Positions 1 to 11,777 are shown, counted from the stretch's first letter. The stretch is 39,892 bases of DNA from Paenibacillus sp. JCM 18996 (GCA_001313085.1 BBFE01000042.1:1-39892); one strand, 5' to 3'. Numbers and translations: made by a program. The notes: generated by a model from the letters alone, not told the origin.

Positions 1-1084
1 CATAGCCAACCTCGCGGCGCTCGTCCGCGAGACGGTGTCTGCGATAACGGCTGCCGGGGCGCAGCCGTTCATCGTGCCGTGCATGGGCAGCCACGGCGGG
101 GCTACCGCTGACGGGCAGCGGGAGGTGCTGCATCATCTGGCGTCACGGAAGAGGCGATGGGTTGCCCCATCCGCTCTTCCATGGACGTCGTCCAGATCGA
201 TCAGCTGCCGAACGGCCTGCCCGTGTATGTGGACAAGATCGCGAGCCAGGCGGACGCGATCGTGGTCATTAACCGTGTGAAGCCCCACACGGCATTCCGC
301 GGGCCGATCGAGAGCGGGATCATGAAGATGATCGCGATCGGCCTCGGCAAGCAGAAGGGCGCGGAAGCCTGCCATCAGCTGGGCTTCAACACATGGCCGG
401 GAACGTCCCGGCCATGGCGCGCATCATGATCGGCAGGCTGCCGATCGTGTTCGGCGTGGCGCTGGTCGAGAACGCGTACGACGAGACGTGCCGCGTCGAA
501 GTGCTGCCCGCCGAGCGGATCGAAGAGCGCGAAACGGCTCTGCTGGAAGAAGCCAAGGCCAGATTGCCGAAGCTTCTGTTCGACCAGCTCGATGTGCTGG
601 TGATCGATTACATCGGCAAGAACATCAGCGGCGACGGCATGGATCCGAATATCACCGGAAGATACCCGACTCCTTATGCACACGGCGCCCTGAGGTGTCC
701 AAGATGGTCGTGCTCGACCTCACTCCCGAGACGATGGGCAACGCCAACGGAGTCGGCACCGCCGACTTTACGACCCAAAGGCTGGTCGACAAGATGGACA
801 GGGACGCCACATCCGCCAACGGCTTGACTTCCACAGTCTGCGCGCCGACGAAGATCGCGACGACGCTGCCGGACGATTTGAGAGCCATTCAGGCTGCGGT
901 CAAGACGTGCAACATTCTGGATTACGCCAAATGCCGGCTCGTCCGGATTAAAGATACGCTTCACCTCGGCGAAATCGAAATCTCGGTCAATCTGCTTGAG
1001 GAGGCGAAGCGGCATCCTCAGATCGAGGTTCTGTCGGAGCCGTATGAACTGCCATTTGATAACGAGGGGAACTTGTCCAAATGA
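1..1084 (+). CDS. LarA-superfamily (DUF2088) nickel-type hydroxyacid racemase/epimerase, 5' partial
   Basis: The protein enters from the left edge and ends at the TGA at 1082-1084, giving about 355 visible residues of a family usually near 420. Family members use a nickel-pincer cofactor to invert the alpha carbon of hydroxyacids. Visible motifs are GSHGGAT (near 87-107) and VKPHTAFRG, followed by ESGIMKM and then ACHQLGF. The spacing from the Lys of IMK to the His of ACH is 16 residues, as between Lys184 and His200 of lactate racemase LarA, so the catalytic set looks intact. The frame breaks near 143, 389 and 690, each explained by one lost base in a short run. The stop overlaps the gluconokinase start (ATGA), which suggests translational coupling. 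From context the substrate is probably an aldonate such as gluconate/mannonate rather than lactate; that part is inference. No larBCE cofactor genes are in view. Confidence 0.8.
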
Positions 1085-2622
1085 GTTATGTTGTAGCCGT
1101 TGACATCGGGACGACCAGCACGAAGACGATGGTAATCCATCGCAGCGGCCGTATTATGGCTTCCCACGATGTCGAATACCCTTTGCACACCCCTCGTCCG
1201 GATATGCCGTCCAGGACCCTTTGGAGCTGTTCCGGGCCGTGGTAATCGGCACTAAAGCGGTTATGGACAAGTCCGGCGTCCGGCCGGAGGAGGTATTGTG
1301 CGTTTCGTTCAGCTCCGCCATGCACAGCCTGATCGCGGTTGACCGGGAATTGAGCCCTCTGACAGACTGTATCACTTTTGCCGACAACCGCAGCGCGGCT
1401 TATGCCGAGCGGCTCAAGGCCGACGGCACTGGACATGCGATATACCTGAACACGGGGACCCCGATCCACCCGATGTCCCCGCTGCTGAAGCTGATGTGGC
1501 TCAAGGATAACGAGCCGGGCATCTTCGAAAGAGCGTACAAGTTTATCGGCATGAAGGAGTTTGTGTTCGCGAAGCTGTTCGGAACGTACGTGGCCGATCA
1601 TTCTCTCGCTTCCGCGACCGGTTTGCTCAACCTGAACCGGCTGGATTGGGACGAGCAGGCGCTGCGGACGGCGGGAATCTCCCGCGGCAAGCTGTCTGAG
1701 CCTGTGCCGACGACTTACCAGGTCAAAGGCTCCCTGCGTCTTATGCGGCGGCCATGGGTTTGCACCCCGACACTCCATTCGTCGTAGGCGCATCGGACGG
1801 CGTACTGGCCAACCTGGGCACAGGCGCCAGCGAGCCGGCGTGCTGGCGGTCACCATCGGAACCAGCGGGGCGGTTCGCGGAGTGGTGGACAAACCGATAA
1901 CCGATCCCAAAGGGCGGTTGTTCTGCTATGCGCTGGATCCGGATTATTGGGTCATCGGCGGATCTATCAACAACGGAGGCATTATGCTTCGCTGGGTGAG
2001 GGATCAGCTTGCCACTCTGGAGGCGGAAAGCGGGAGAAAGCGCGGGGAGGATCCGTATCTATACTTGACGGAACTCGCTTCGCAGGTTGCCCCAGGCTCG
2101 GACGGCTTGATTTTCCTGCCTTTTCTCTCAGGAGAACGCGCTCCTTACTGGAACGCCAACGCCCGCGGCATGTTTTTTTTCGGATTGTCGCTTTACCATG
2201 AGAAGAAGCATATGATCCGTGCCGTTATGGAAGGGGTCGCCTACCGGATACACTCGGTGATGAAAGCTTTGGAGGAGATTGGCGGTCCAGCCAGAGAAAT
2301 CCGGGCCTCCGGCGGCTTTGCCAGGTCCGAATTATGGACACGGATCATGGCGGATGTGTTGGAAACGCCTGTGGCGGTCCCGCAATCGATTCAAAGCTCG
2401 GCGGTGGGAGCGGCCCAATTGGGCCTAAAGGCTATGGGGGAAATCCGTTCCTATTCCGAAGTCAAGGATTGGCTGAACATTCAAATCGAATACCGGCCGG
2501 ACCCTGCCAATTTCGGGGCTTACCGCCGCTTGACGGATATTTACACAAGGGTTTACCATCAATTAAAGAATGAATTCGACTCCATCGCGGAATATCAGAA
2601 TCAGATGTACAAGCATTCATAA
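1081..2622 (+). CDS. gntK: Gluconokinase (FGGY carbohydrate kinase)
   Basis: FGGY-family kinase that phosphorylates gluconate to 6-phosphogluconate in the cytoplasm. The N-terminus has the phosphate-binding DIGTTSTK motif; further motifs are SSAMHSLIAVD, FVVGASDGVLANLG, VTIGTSGAVR, FLSGERAPYWN and a C-terminal ASGGFARSELW. The reconstructed length of about 513 residues is normal for the family. The frame breaks near 1200 (GGG read as GG), 1733 (CC as C) and 1838 (GGG as GG); restoring one base each gives continuous kinase sequence. At about 2173 a run of eight T gives GMFFFGL where relatives have a shorter F run, consistent with a three-base overcall. The start overlaps the stop of the upstream epimerase. 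The dehydrogenase and 6-phosphogluconate dehydrogenase downstream support a gluconate role, although FGGY substrate cannot be fixed from sequence alone. Confidence 0.88.
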
Positions 2623-2655
2623 TTCTTTTTTTTCACGATCACAGGGGGATGGACA

Positions 2656-3427
2656 ATGAATTTATTTGATCTTTCGGGCACAACTGCCGTCGTTATCGGC
2701 GGGAACAGCACGCTGGGCGGAACGATGGCGGTCGCTTTGGGGGGACATGGAGCAGAAGTGGCGGTAGTCGGCCGCAACCAGGAGAAATGCGAGAAAGTCT
2801 GCAGACGGATTGAAGAGGCGGGCGGCAAAGCCAAAAGCTTCTATGCGGACGCAATCAGCGCGGACGATCTGCGCGAGGTTCTTCGCGGCGTTTTAGACTG
2901 GACAGGCCGTGTCGACACGCTGATGAACTGCCCCGGCAAGAACAGCACGACACCTTTCTTTGACATTTCCATGGAAGAATGGGATTCTATTATGGAGGTC
3001 AATTTAAAGAGCGTTGTACTAGCCTGCCAAATCTTTGGGAAGCATATGGTTGAAAAAAGGAGAAGGCGGAAGCATTATCAACATTTCCTCCGTATCTTCA
3101 GAACCGCCGCTGTCCAAAGTATTTACTTATTCCGCTTCCAAAGCTGCCGTCAACAACGTGACGAAATTTTTTTTGGCGCGCGAATTTGCTCCGAGCCGCG
3201 TACGGGTCAATGCCATTATTCCAGGTTTCTTCCCGGCGGAGCAGAACCGCAAGATTCTGTCTCCCGAACGGACCGCGTCCATACTGACGCACACTCCGAT
3301 GGGGCGCTTCGGAGAATCGGAAGAACTGCAGGGTGCGGCTGTTTATTTGGCTTCAGATAAGGCTTCAAGCTTTGTGACCGGCACGCTCCTCCGTGTTGAC
3401 GGCGGATTCGGCGCCATGACGATTTAA
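2656..3427 (+). CDS. SDR-family oxidoreductase, possibly D-mannonate/gluconate dehydrogenase
   Basis: Short-chain dehydrogenase of about 256 residues with a Rossmann fold. The N-terminus carries a variant of the glycine-rich nucleotide loop (GGNSTLGG). The catalytic Ser lies in NISSVSSE and the Tyr-Lys pair in YSASK. The C-terminal part, with [21 protein letters not shown] and SSFVTG...VDGGFGA, resembles the D-mannonate oxidoreductase/gluconate dehydrogenase branch of the SDRs; this assignment is from memory of the family, not a search. One frameshift at about 3052 lies in a run of six A that should be five. A clear ribosome site (agggggatgg) precedes the ATG. It sits between gluconokinase and 6-phosphogluconate dehydrogenase, so it probably interconverts an aldonate and a keto-acid feeding the same route. 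Confidence 0.78.
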
Positions 3428-3465
3428 GCGAAGAAAGCCAAGACGGACAGGAAAGGATGACGAGA

Positions 3466-4876
<1,411 letters not shown>

Positions 4877-4880
<4 letters not shown>

Positions 4881-5191
4881 GTTTCTTTTAAAGAAGCGCT
4901 GTTCAGCCCGAAGGAAGCCTCTGCGATCCATCTCTTCAAGCTTTGCGGGTCAGCTGCAACGCCGCCGGATTGATGGATAAGCAGCCTGGCGATTTCGGCG
5001 AAATAATGAAAGTTTTTTTTCAGCAAACGTGGTTGAGACAGATCCAGCAGCACCGGATCTTCCTCAGCCACTTTTTTTGTGATATAATCCAGGACCCAGA
5101 CGACATCTTCTTTGCATAAGGGCTTGGATGGGTCAAGAATCTGCTCGATTCTGTTTGCTGCGCTGCTGCGGGCAAGAGGGGGACAGTTCAA
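4877..5191 (-). CDS. Hypothetical protein, about 104 residues
   Basis: I do not recognise the family. The open frame extends upstream to an ATG at 5239, but a strong Shine-Dalgarno sequence (AAAGGAG) lies nine bases before an in-frame TTG at 5191, which I take as the start. The product is soluble, rich in charged and helix-forming residues, with no signal peptide, membrane segment or cysteine pair, and reads as a small all-helical protein ([30 protein letters not shown]). It is convergent with gnd; the two stop codons share two bases, leaving no room for a separate terminator. The frame stays open through two long A runs, which in this window argues that the gene is real. Confidence 0.55.
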
Positions 5192-5366
5192 CGGGAATCT
5201 CTCCTTTAATAGGATTGGGAAGCTTGTACTCTTATTCATACGGTGCGGTTTCGAAGATATGACTATTTTGGGAGCGGTTCAATTTGTGTGCTATTCAGCG
5301 ATTTTATGCAGCGGCGGGATATGATATGATAGCAGGAATAAAGCAGAGGCATAACTATGAAGGGAA

Positions 5367-5900
5367 ATGCGGGTATGGGGAAAAAATATTATTCTTGTCG
5401 GGATGATGTGCACCGGCAAATCAACCGTCGGCCGGTCTTTGGCGGAATATTTGAATATGCGGTTTATCGATGTCGATCATGCCATTGAGGCTAAAGCGGG
5501 CAGGACGATTCGCGATCTATTCAAAGATGGAGGGGAAACCTGCTTTCGGCAACTGGAAACCCGTACTTTGGAAGAAGTTCTGCAGGGAGAAAACCAGGTC
5601 GTTGCGACAGGAGGAGGAGCGGTGCTGGCGGAAGCCAACCGGGAGTGCATGCGGCGAAGCGGTCTTGTAATCGCTTTGACCTCCCCTGCGGAAGTTATTA
5701 TCCAGAGAGCCAAAGGTGACGGGGACCGTCCGCTGCTGCAGGGCCACCTGGAAGAAAGGGTACGCCGCATCATGGAGGAGCGCAGGGACGCTTACCGTTT
5801 TGCGGACGTCACAATCGATTCTTCCAGTGCTTCCGTGCCTGATGTAGTACTCATGGCGGCGTCAGAGTGGGAAAAAAAACATTGCGGGCGGGGTATCTGA
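5367..5900 (+). CDS. aroK: Shikimate kinase
   Basis: Phosphorylates shikimate to shikimate-3-phosphate, the step before EPSP synthase, which is encoded 1.3 kb downstream. It has Walker A (GMMCTGKST), the shikimate-binding DVDHAIE, GGETCFRQLE, the ATGGGAV glycine loop and the lid arginine in GDRPLL. About 175 residues is normal. The displayed start gives MRVWGKN; if one A is removed from the six-A run at 5381, the ATG at 5357 becomes in frame and gives MKGNAGMGKNIILVG, which looks more natural. The last ten residues follow an eight-A run at about 5873 and are uncertain. An in-frame terminator was not seen before the convergent rhodanese gene. Confidence 0.92.
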   Translation: MRVWGKNIILVGMMCTGKSTVGRSLAEYLNMRFIDVDHAIEAKAGRTIRDLFKDGGETCFRQLETRTLEEVLQGENQVVATGGGAVLAEANRECMRRSGLVIALTSPAEVIIQRAKGDGDRPLLQGHLEERVRRIMEERRDAYRFADVTIDSSSASVPDVVLMAASEWEKKHCGRGI

Positions 5901-5952
5901 GCCAGCGGTATTCGGATGATGATTGAGAGGCGTTCGTCCGGCGGAAAAGCGG

Positions 5953-6246
5953 CTACAGGTTGTGCCACTCGAGCATGCCGCCGGTCATATTTTTCAGGCC
6001 CTTGTATCCAAGAGATTCCAGGTATCCGTAGGCTTTGCTGCTGCGGTTTCCGCTTCGGCACACAAGGATGATCTCCTCGGCTTGCGGAATCTCGCCGTGC
6101 CTGTCGGGAAGCTCGCCGAGCGGAATGTGTTTGGCTCCCGGGATCATCCCTTGCGCCACCTCATCTTCCTCACGCACATCGATAAGGACAAGCTTCTCTC
6201 CTTGCTGCAGACGCTGTTGTATTTCGGCAGGTTGTATCGTATTCAT
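5953..6246 (-). CDS. Rhodanese-like domain protein
   Basis: Single-domain sulfurtransferase of 97 residues. Visible elements are the LIDVREEDE entry strand and helix, HIPLGEL, and the active-site loop CRSGNRS with the catalytic cysteine, followed by YLESLGYKGLKNMTGGM. It is cytoplasmic, with no signal peptide. Such stand-alone rhodaneses relay persulfide sulfur, but the partner cannot be told from this locus. It is transcribed opposite to its neighbours aroK and crcB and the frame is intact. Confidence 0.9.
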   Translation of the reverse strand: MNTIQPAEIQQRLQQGEKLVLIDVREEDEVAQGMIPGAKHIPLGELPDRHGEIPQAEEIILVCRSGNRSSKAYGYLESLGYKGLKNMTGGMLEWHNL

Positions 6247-6352
6247 ATTGTACTATCCTCCGTAAAGTCTTTGTAATCCAGTCTCTTCCATAATAAAAAA
6301 TAAAAGAATATAGTGTCAAATAAACTGCTGACGCCGATTGGAGTGGGTCTGC

Positions 6353-6736
6353 TTGAACGCTATTTTTTGCCGGTGCGGGAGGGGTTCTGGGTTCATTGAC
6401 CCGTTTCCTGCTCTCCGCTTTATATAATGCATCCTCTCCGGGATTTCCATGGGGCACACTGCTGTGCAATCTGATTGGCTGTCTTTTGATCGGATGGCTG
6501 TCGGGCTGGAAACGGCTCGCGCTGCGTTTTCCGAGATTGCGGCTGGCATTGACCACCGGGTTCCTCGGCGGCTTGACGACGTTCTCGGCCTTGAGCTGGA
6601 GACCGTCCAGATGCTCAGGCACCGGCACGCCGCAGAGGCCGTTCTGTATGCAGCTTTGAGCTGCTTGGGCGGGCTGATGGCGGCGCGGGCCGGTCACGGC
6701 GTGAGCCTCAGGTTAAACGGGAGAAGAAGGGGATAG
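6353..6736 (+). CDS. crcB: CrcB/Fluc fluoride channel subunit 1
   Basis: Small four-helix membrane protein that exports fluoride as a dimer. It starts at a TTG (MNAIFAGAGGVLGSLTRF after correcting a six-T run at 6362 to five) preceded by GGAGTGGG. Family marks are the arginine in SLTRF, NLIGCLLIG, and GFLGGLTTFSALELE with the Phe-box threonines. A lost C near 6591 shifts the frame after TTFSAL; restoring it gives LETVQMLRHRHAAEAVLY to a normal C-terminus. The second crcB begins 4 bases after the stop, so the two are almost certainly co-translated. No fluoride riboswitch was recognised upstream. Confidence 0.88.
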
Positions 6737-6740
6737 CGCG

Positions 6741-7104
6741 TTGAACATAACATTACAGGCGGCTGGGTTGGTCGCCGCAGGCGGGTTTGCCGGGGCCGTG
6801 TGCCGGTACAAGCTTTCCTCCGCAATAGCAAAAAAGGTTCCCAACCGTAATCCCATATGGTACACTGACAGTAAATTTGACGGGCTGTTTCCTGATAGGC
6901 TTGCTGCTCGGAAACGTGCAGGACGAATCGCTGCTGCTTTTGGCGGGAACCGGGTTTCTGGGGGCTTTTACAACATTCTCGACGTTTCAGCTGGAAAATA
7001 TGCATATGCTCCTGGAAAAAAAAGACTGGAGAAGTCTGTTCCTCTACTCCGGGGCAAGTTATTTTATTGGTATTTTGCTGGCCTTTGCCGGCTATTTGCT
7101 GTAA
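6741..7104 (+). CDS. crcB: CrcB/Fluc fluoride channel subunit 2
   Basis: Second CrcB subunit of about 121 residues, four membrane helices, starting at a TTG directly after the first subunit. It has GGFAGAVCRY, VNLTGCFLIG and GFLGAFTTFSTFQLE, so both the central asparagine and the TTFS motif are kept. The frame shifts near 6863 (WYT to LTVNLTG) and one base restores it. Paired adjacent crcB genes in Bacillales are thought to make heterodimeric channels, where each subunit supplies one orientation; the sequence fits that arrangement. Confidence 0.88.
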
Positions 7105-7165
7105 TCCGAGTTTCGTAAAAAAAGGTACGGGTCCGTGCCGGAATATAGGGAGAGAATGATTCGTT

Positions 7166-8467
7166 ATGGAAGCAATCGTTAAGCCAACCGCACGCCTTGA
7201 GGGCGAAATTCAAGCATTATCCTCCAAAAAAATTACACGACAAGATACCTGCTTATCGCCGCTCTTGCTGAAGGCACATCCACCATTTATTACCCGGCCC
7301 GCAGCGAGGACAGCGACGCCATGAGAAGGTGCATCCGGGATTTGGGGGCGGTTGTGGAGGAAGATGACGAGAAGATCGTCATTACGGGGTTCGGAAAGCA
7401 TCCCAGGCCTGTCGAAGAGTTGAATGTGGGGAATGCCGGAGCGGTGCTGCGGTTTTTTGATGTCGGTTGCCTCTTTTTTGCCTGATGTCACTTTCGTGAA
7501 CGCTTACCCGGAATCGCTCGGGAAAAGGCCGCATTACGACCTTATACGCTCTCTGGAACAATTGGGAGCAGTGGTGCAACATAATGAGGGACGCCTGCCG
7601 ATAAATATAAAAGGGGGACATCCGCGAGGCGGCAAAATCACCGTGTCGGGCAGCGTTTCTTCCCAGTTTTTTTGAGCTCGCTGCTGTTTACGGTTCCTTT
7701 GCTGTCTGAAGACAGCGAAATTGCAGTGCTCCACGACCTCAAATCCCAAATTATCGTGGGACAAACTTTGGAAGTGTTGGAGCAGGCGGGAATTATCGTC
7801 CACGCAAGCGAAGATTTGATGCATTACAGAATTCCCGGCAATCAAAAAATACAGGGCTGGCGAATATACCGTACAGGGTGATTATCCCGGCTCCGCCGCG
7901 ATCCTTGCCGCAGCCGCCGTCACGGACTCGGACGTCCGTGTGCACCGGCTTTCGGAAACGAGCAAGCAGGGGGAAAGAGCGGTGGTCGACGTGCTGCGCG
8001 CTATGGGTGTGCCGCTCACTCACGATAAAGGCACCGTCCATGTCAGAGGCAACCGGCAGCTTAAGGCGGGGGAGTTCGACGGCGATCATTTCACTGACGC
8101 TGTACTTGCGATGGTTGCGGCCGCGGTATTTGCCGAAGGCACTTCCCGTTTCTATAATGTCGAGAATTTGCGGTATAAAGAATGCGATCGGATTACCGAT
8201 TTTCTGAATGAGCTTCGCAAAGCCGGAGCCGATGTCGAGGAACGGCAAAGCGAGATTATTATCCACGGCCGTCCCGGCGGGGTGAAAGGCGGAGTCGAGA
8301 TCAACGCGCACTTCGACCATCGGGTCATTATGGCTTTGACGGTCGTCGGGCTGCGCTCGGCACAGGGGCTAACGATTAAAGACGCTCACCATGTGGCCAA
8401 ATCGTACCCGCAATATTTTAAGCATTTACACAGTCTGGGGGCCGAAATTCAGCTCCTCGAAAAGTAA
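7166..8467 (+). CDS. aroA: 3-phosphoshikimate 1-carboxyvinyltransferase (EPSP synthase)
   Basis: Joins shikimate-3-phosphate and PEP to form EPSP in the aromatic amino acid pathway. It begins MEAIVKPTARLEGEI; the expected nucleotide-binding-like segment appears as SKNYTTRYLLIAALAEG after correcting the seven-A run at 7227. NVGNAGAVLRFLMS is the PEP/glyphosate-region motif, followed by ESLGKRPHYDLI, VSSQFLSSLL, DYPGSAAILAAAA and the C-terminal DHRVIMAL. The reconstructed length is about 430 residues, normal for the family. Frame breaks near 7227, 7452, 7670 and 7848 all lie in A/T runs. The usual LRPxG loop near 450 of the coding sequence reads ESLGKRP. It follows the crcB pair by 61 bases. 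Confidence 0.92.
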
Positions 8468-8494
8468 TACTTTATTGATGAATGGATGGTCAGC

Positions 8495-9318
8495 ATGAGA
8501 ATTCTTTGGGCAGGCACGAAAGTGACCATAGGCCTTTTCCTGATCGCCGGCCTTGCGTTTACTTGCGCGCTGCTTGGTCTGCTTCTTTATGAGAAGGCCA
8601 CGCATCAGGAAGGTATGGTGCTGAGCAGAGCCAATAAAGTGCTGGCTGCCGGCAAATCCGCGGCAACGATGCCGGCAGCGCCGCAAGCGCCTGCCCAAGC
8701 GGCGTCCAAGCCGGCGAAGAAGCCCTGGGCATTGTTGACGGCTCCGGTCATCAACCAATACCCGGAGCTTCCTTCCGGCTGTGAAGTGACCAGTTTGGCG
8801 ATGCTGCTGCAGTTTAACGGGATTAACAAGAACAAGATAGAGCTGGCGGAGGAGATGCCCATAGACCCCACTCCAATTCAATGGCGCTCCGACGGCTCGA
8901 TCGCCTATTGGGGGAATCCCAATACCGGCTTCGTCGGAAACGCCGCCGGGGAATCGAGAGGGTATGGTATTTACCACGGCGCCTGCTGCCTCTGCTGCAG
9001 AAATATATCCCTTCGGGATTCGATCTGACCGGGGCGCCGTTCTCGGACATCGAGCAGCAGATTTCCGACGGGATGCCGGCGATCGTATGGACGACGATAG
9101 ATTACGCCGTACCGGATAAATGGGTGCAATTCGATACTCCGCTCGGACCGATTTCAATCACCTTTATGGAGCACGCTGTGCTGCTGGTGGGTTATGACGA
9201 ACAGAATGTATACGTCAACGATCCGATCACCATGAAGAAGCAGCAAAAGATCGACAAAGCCCGCTTCCTTGCAACCTGGGAAGCTATGGGCAAGCAAGCG
9301 TTATCCTATCGCAAATAA
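8495..9318 (+). CDS. Membrane-anchored C39-like cysteine peptidase (YvpB-type)
   Basis: About 275 residues. One N-terminal transmembrane helix (VTIGLFLIAGLAFTCALLGL) anchors an outward-facing chain with an Ala/Pro/Lys linker (about residues 55-75). A C39-like papain-fold domain follows: the catalytic cysteine is in LPSGCEVTSLAMLL, the histidine in MEHAVLLVGYDE and the downstream Asp in VYVNDPI. One frameshift near 8980 (lost base in GCCTGCTGCC) interrupts it. No strong ribosome site is visible; ATG 8495 follows GGATGGT and ATG 8486 is possible. Related Firmicutes proteins are of unclear physiological role; substrate is unknown. Confidence 0.78.
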
Positions 9319-9331
9319 GGAGGAATACTCG

Positions 9332-9755
9332 ATGGCATTTCAAAATCCGCCCAGAGACCGGATCAAGGAAATTTTAGGCTCGGCCGTCAATATCGCCGTC
9401 GTCGGCTTGTCCGAAAATCCTGACAAAACTTCCCACATGGTTGCGGCAGCTCTTCAGGCCAAAGGCTACCGCATCATCCCCGTCAACCCTAACGCGGAGA
9501 ACGTTCTAGGGAGAAGAGCTATGCCTCACTTAAAGATATTCCGGATTCCATCGATATCATCGATGTGTTCAGGCGGCCGGAGCATACGCCCGACGTTGCC
9601 AGAGACGCTTCCGGTACCGGAGCGAAGGTATTCTGGCTGCAGACCGGCATCATCAACGAGGAAGCCGCCGCGATTGCCGCCGACAACGGCATGGAGTCAT
9701 CATGGACCGCTGTATTAAAGTCGAAGACTCGATCCTGTTTCCGAACGGCAGATAA
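9332..9755 (+). CDS. CoA-binding domain protein (YccU/succinyl-CoA synthetase-like fold)
   Basis: Stand-alone CoA-binding Rossmann domain of about 140 residues. Motifs are the N-terminal IAVVGLSENPDKTSHMV nucleotide loop, GYRIIPVNPNAENVLGE, IDIIDVFRRPEHTP and VFWLQTGIINEEAA. After the frameshift near 9702 the C-terminus reads MDRCIKVEDSILFPNGR, typical of the family. A further break lies at about 9510 in the KSYASLKDIP segment. Start ATG is preceded by AAGGAGGA. It follows the C39-like gene by 13 bases and ends before a terminator. The biochemical role of this family is not established. Confidence 0.85.
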
Positions 9756-9792
9756 CAGCAATCTCTGTTCCTAAAGTCCAAACGCTTGGAGC

Positions 9793-9820
9793 CGTCCACC
9801 TCGGGCGGTTTTTTTTGCTT
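9793..9820 (+). terminator. Rho-independent terminator after the CoA-binding gene
   Basis: CCGTCC, a five-base loop and GGGCGG form a GC stem followed by eight T. It separates the aro-side genes from the PTS operon. Confidence 0.75.
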
Positions 9821-9845
9821 ATTTTTTTTCATGCCAAAATTTTTT

Positions 9846-9875
9846 TTGACAAACAGGCGGTTTAAGCCTTACCAT
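9846..9875 (+). promoter_or_regulatory. Candidate promoter for the PTS operon
   Basis: A perfect TTGACA at 9846-9851 is followed 18 bases later by TACCAT (9870-9875), a weak -10. It lies 28 bases before the EIICBA start and just after the terminator. The T run abutting the -35 may be inflated. Confidence 0.4.
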
Positions 9876-9902
9876 CGGTATAAGAGAGGGGCTGAGGCTG
9901 CA

Positions 9903-11777
9903 TTGAATTGGATGGGAAATCTTCAACAATTGGGACGCGCATTAATGATGCCTACTATCGTGCTTCCCTTTGCGGCAATTCTGTTAAGCGCCTCCAAGCT
10001 CCCCTGGCATTGGTTCGGCTTGGACTGGATGCACAATCTGCTTGATAACGCCGGAAGTACGGTCTTTCTATATTTGCCAATTATTTTTTTTGCCGTAGGC
10101 GTCGCGCTCGGATTGACTGAAGGGGCTGGAATCGCCGGCATGTCCGCGCTGGTGTCCTATTTTATATTTACTCGCTTGACCCAAATGTATTTGGGCGGCC
10201 AATTTCAGCTTGGAGTATCCGGAGGCATTCTGATCGGTCTGCTGGCAGCGGTTTCTTTCCACCGGTTCAAAAAATTTAAAGCTGCCTGAAGTGATCCAGT
10301 TCTTCGGCGGGCCCCGGTTTGTTCCTCTCGTAATGGGTGTGTTCACACTGCTGCTGTCCGGCCTGTTTATAGCGATCGGCCCTTTTTTTTGCAAAATATG
10401 ATGGACTTGATCACTAAGGTGCTGCTCGGTCTCGGAGGCTTCGGCACGTTTATCTATGGGATTTTGCACCGGCTTCTCGTTCCGTCAGGCTCCATCATAT
10501 ACTGAATAACTTTTTTCTGGTTTCAGCTGGGGGCTTATCAGACGGGTGAAGGCCAAATGGTGTACGGCGACCTTCCGCGTTATTTTGCCGGAGATCCGAC
10601 TGCGGGCTTCTATATGGCGGGATTATATCCCATTATGATGTTCGCTCTGCCTGCTATCGCTTTGGCTATCATCCAGGAAGCGAGGGAGGATTTGAAGCCG
10701 AAAGTGACCTCCACTTTCCTGGTAGCCGCGCTTGCGTCTTTCCTGACGGGCGTGTCCGAGCCGATTGAATTCGCTTTCCTGTTTGTGGCTCCTTATTTGT
10801 TCGTTGTGCATGCGATTCTGTCCGGGCTCGCCATGTGGATCTGCCAGGCATTGGATATTCATCAAGGCTTCTCCTATTCGGCCGGAATGATCGATTATTT
10901 GATCAACTTCCATCTGTCCAAGAACGGCATTCTGCTGCTGCCCATCGGCCTTGCGTTCGGCTTGGCTTATTATTTCCTTTTCCGGTGGGCGATACGGCGG
11001 TTCCGTATTCCGACTCCGGGCAGGGAAGAAGGCTCTTCCTTGGAGGAGTGGGCCGGGGATATCCCTTATCGCGCTCCGCTCATACTGCAGGCCTTGGGAG
11101 GCAAGGACAACATCAAGCAGATCGAGGCCTGCATCACCAGGCTGAGGTTGACTTTGGGGAGCGAACGGTTGATGGACATCGCGGCACTGAGGCACCTGGG
11201 CGCCGCCGGCGTCATTTCGCTTGGAGGAGGGAACGTGCAGGTGGTCTTTGGAACCTACTCCGAGCTGATCCGCGAGGAGATTATGAAGACGCTGCGAAGG
11301 GACATCCAGCAGGTGCTGTTCTGTTCTCCGATGCAGGGCCGTATGATTTCTCTGGAGGAGGTCCCGGACGCCGTTTTCGCCAAAAAAAATCGTGGGAGAC
11401 GGAGTAGCCTTTATTCCGGACAAAGGGGAGCTGGTTTCACCTGTAGCCGGGACGGTAGCTCATATTTATCCGACTCTGCATGCTATTGGCATAGTGACTC
11501 CGGACGGACTCGAAGTGCTTCTGCATATAGGGATAGATACGGCGAGTCTGCAAGGAAAATGGTTTACCGCGTTTGTCAAGCAGGGAGATACGGTTGAACC
11601 AGGGCAGCTGCTGATCCGGTTCAATTTGCAGAAAGTGAAGGTCAAAAGCAAATCGCTCGCCACTCCAATGCTGATTACCAATTCGGAGAAGGTTCGCTCT
11701 TGGAGCTTCGCTCCTTACAAAGCGGTGAAAAAAAGGGCCAGAAATCTGTAATGTCGGTAGTTTTAAAATCTACGTAA
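9903..11777 (+). CDS. PTS EIICBA permease, glucose/N-acetylglucosamine family
   Basis: Membrane sugar transporter that phosphorylates its substrate during uptake, with domains in the order IIC-IIB-IIA. IIC (about residues 1-385) begins MNWMGNLQQLGRALMMP and has about ten hydrophobic helices and the substrate-site motif FLTGVSEPIEFAF. IIB carries the phosphocysteine in EACITRLRLTL. IIA has GDGVAFIP, SPVAGTVAHIYPTLHAIG and the phosphohistidine in LLHIGIDT. Start is a TTG with a GGGGCTGAGG site upstream. Frame breaks near 10084, 10280, 10385, 10500 and 11385 are mostly in A/T runs. With five A instead of seven at 11726 the C-terminus reads VKKGQKSVMSVV and ends at 11777; otherwise it stops at 11751. 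The substrate cannot be decided between glucose and GlcNAc. Confidence 0.85.

Noticed and set aside
1086..1910. 274-codon minus-strand frame over gluconokinase
   Set aside because: Antisense to clear FGGY kinase motifs; composition is Arg-rich and unlike a real protein.
6247..6352. Fluoride riboswitch upstream of crcB
   Set aside because: I looked for the conserved pseudoknot-type pattern and could not match it; only a ribosome site is visible.
8426..9157. 243-codon minus-strand frame over the C39-like gene
   Set aside because: Antisense to the conserved protease domain and rich in Arg/His; no family match.
10623..11423. 266-codon minus-strand frame over the PTS permease
   Set aside because: Antisense to IIC/IIB motifs; no start signal or recognisable domain.
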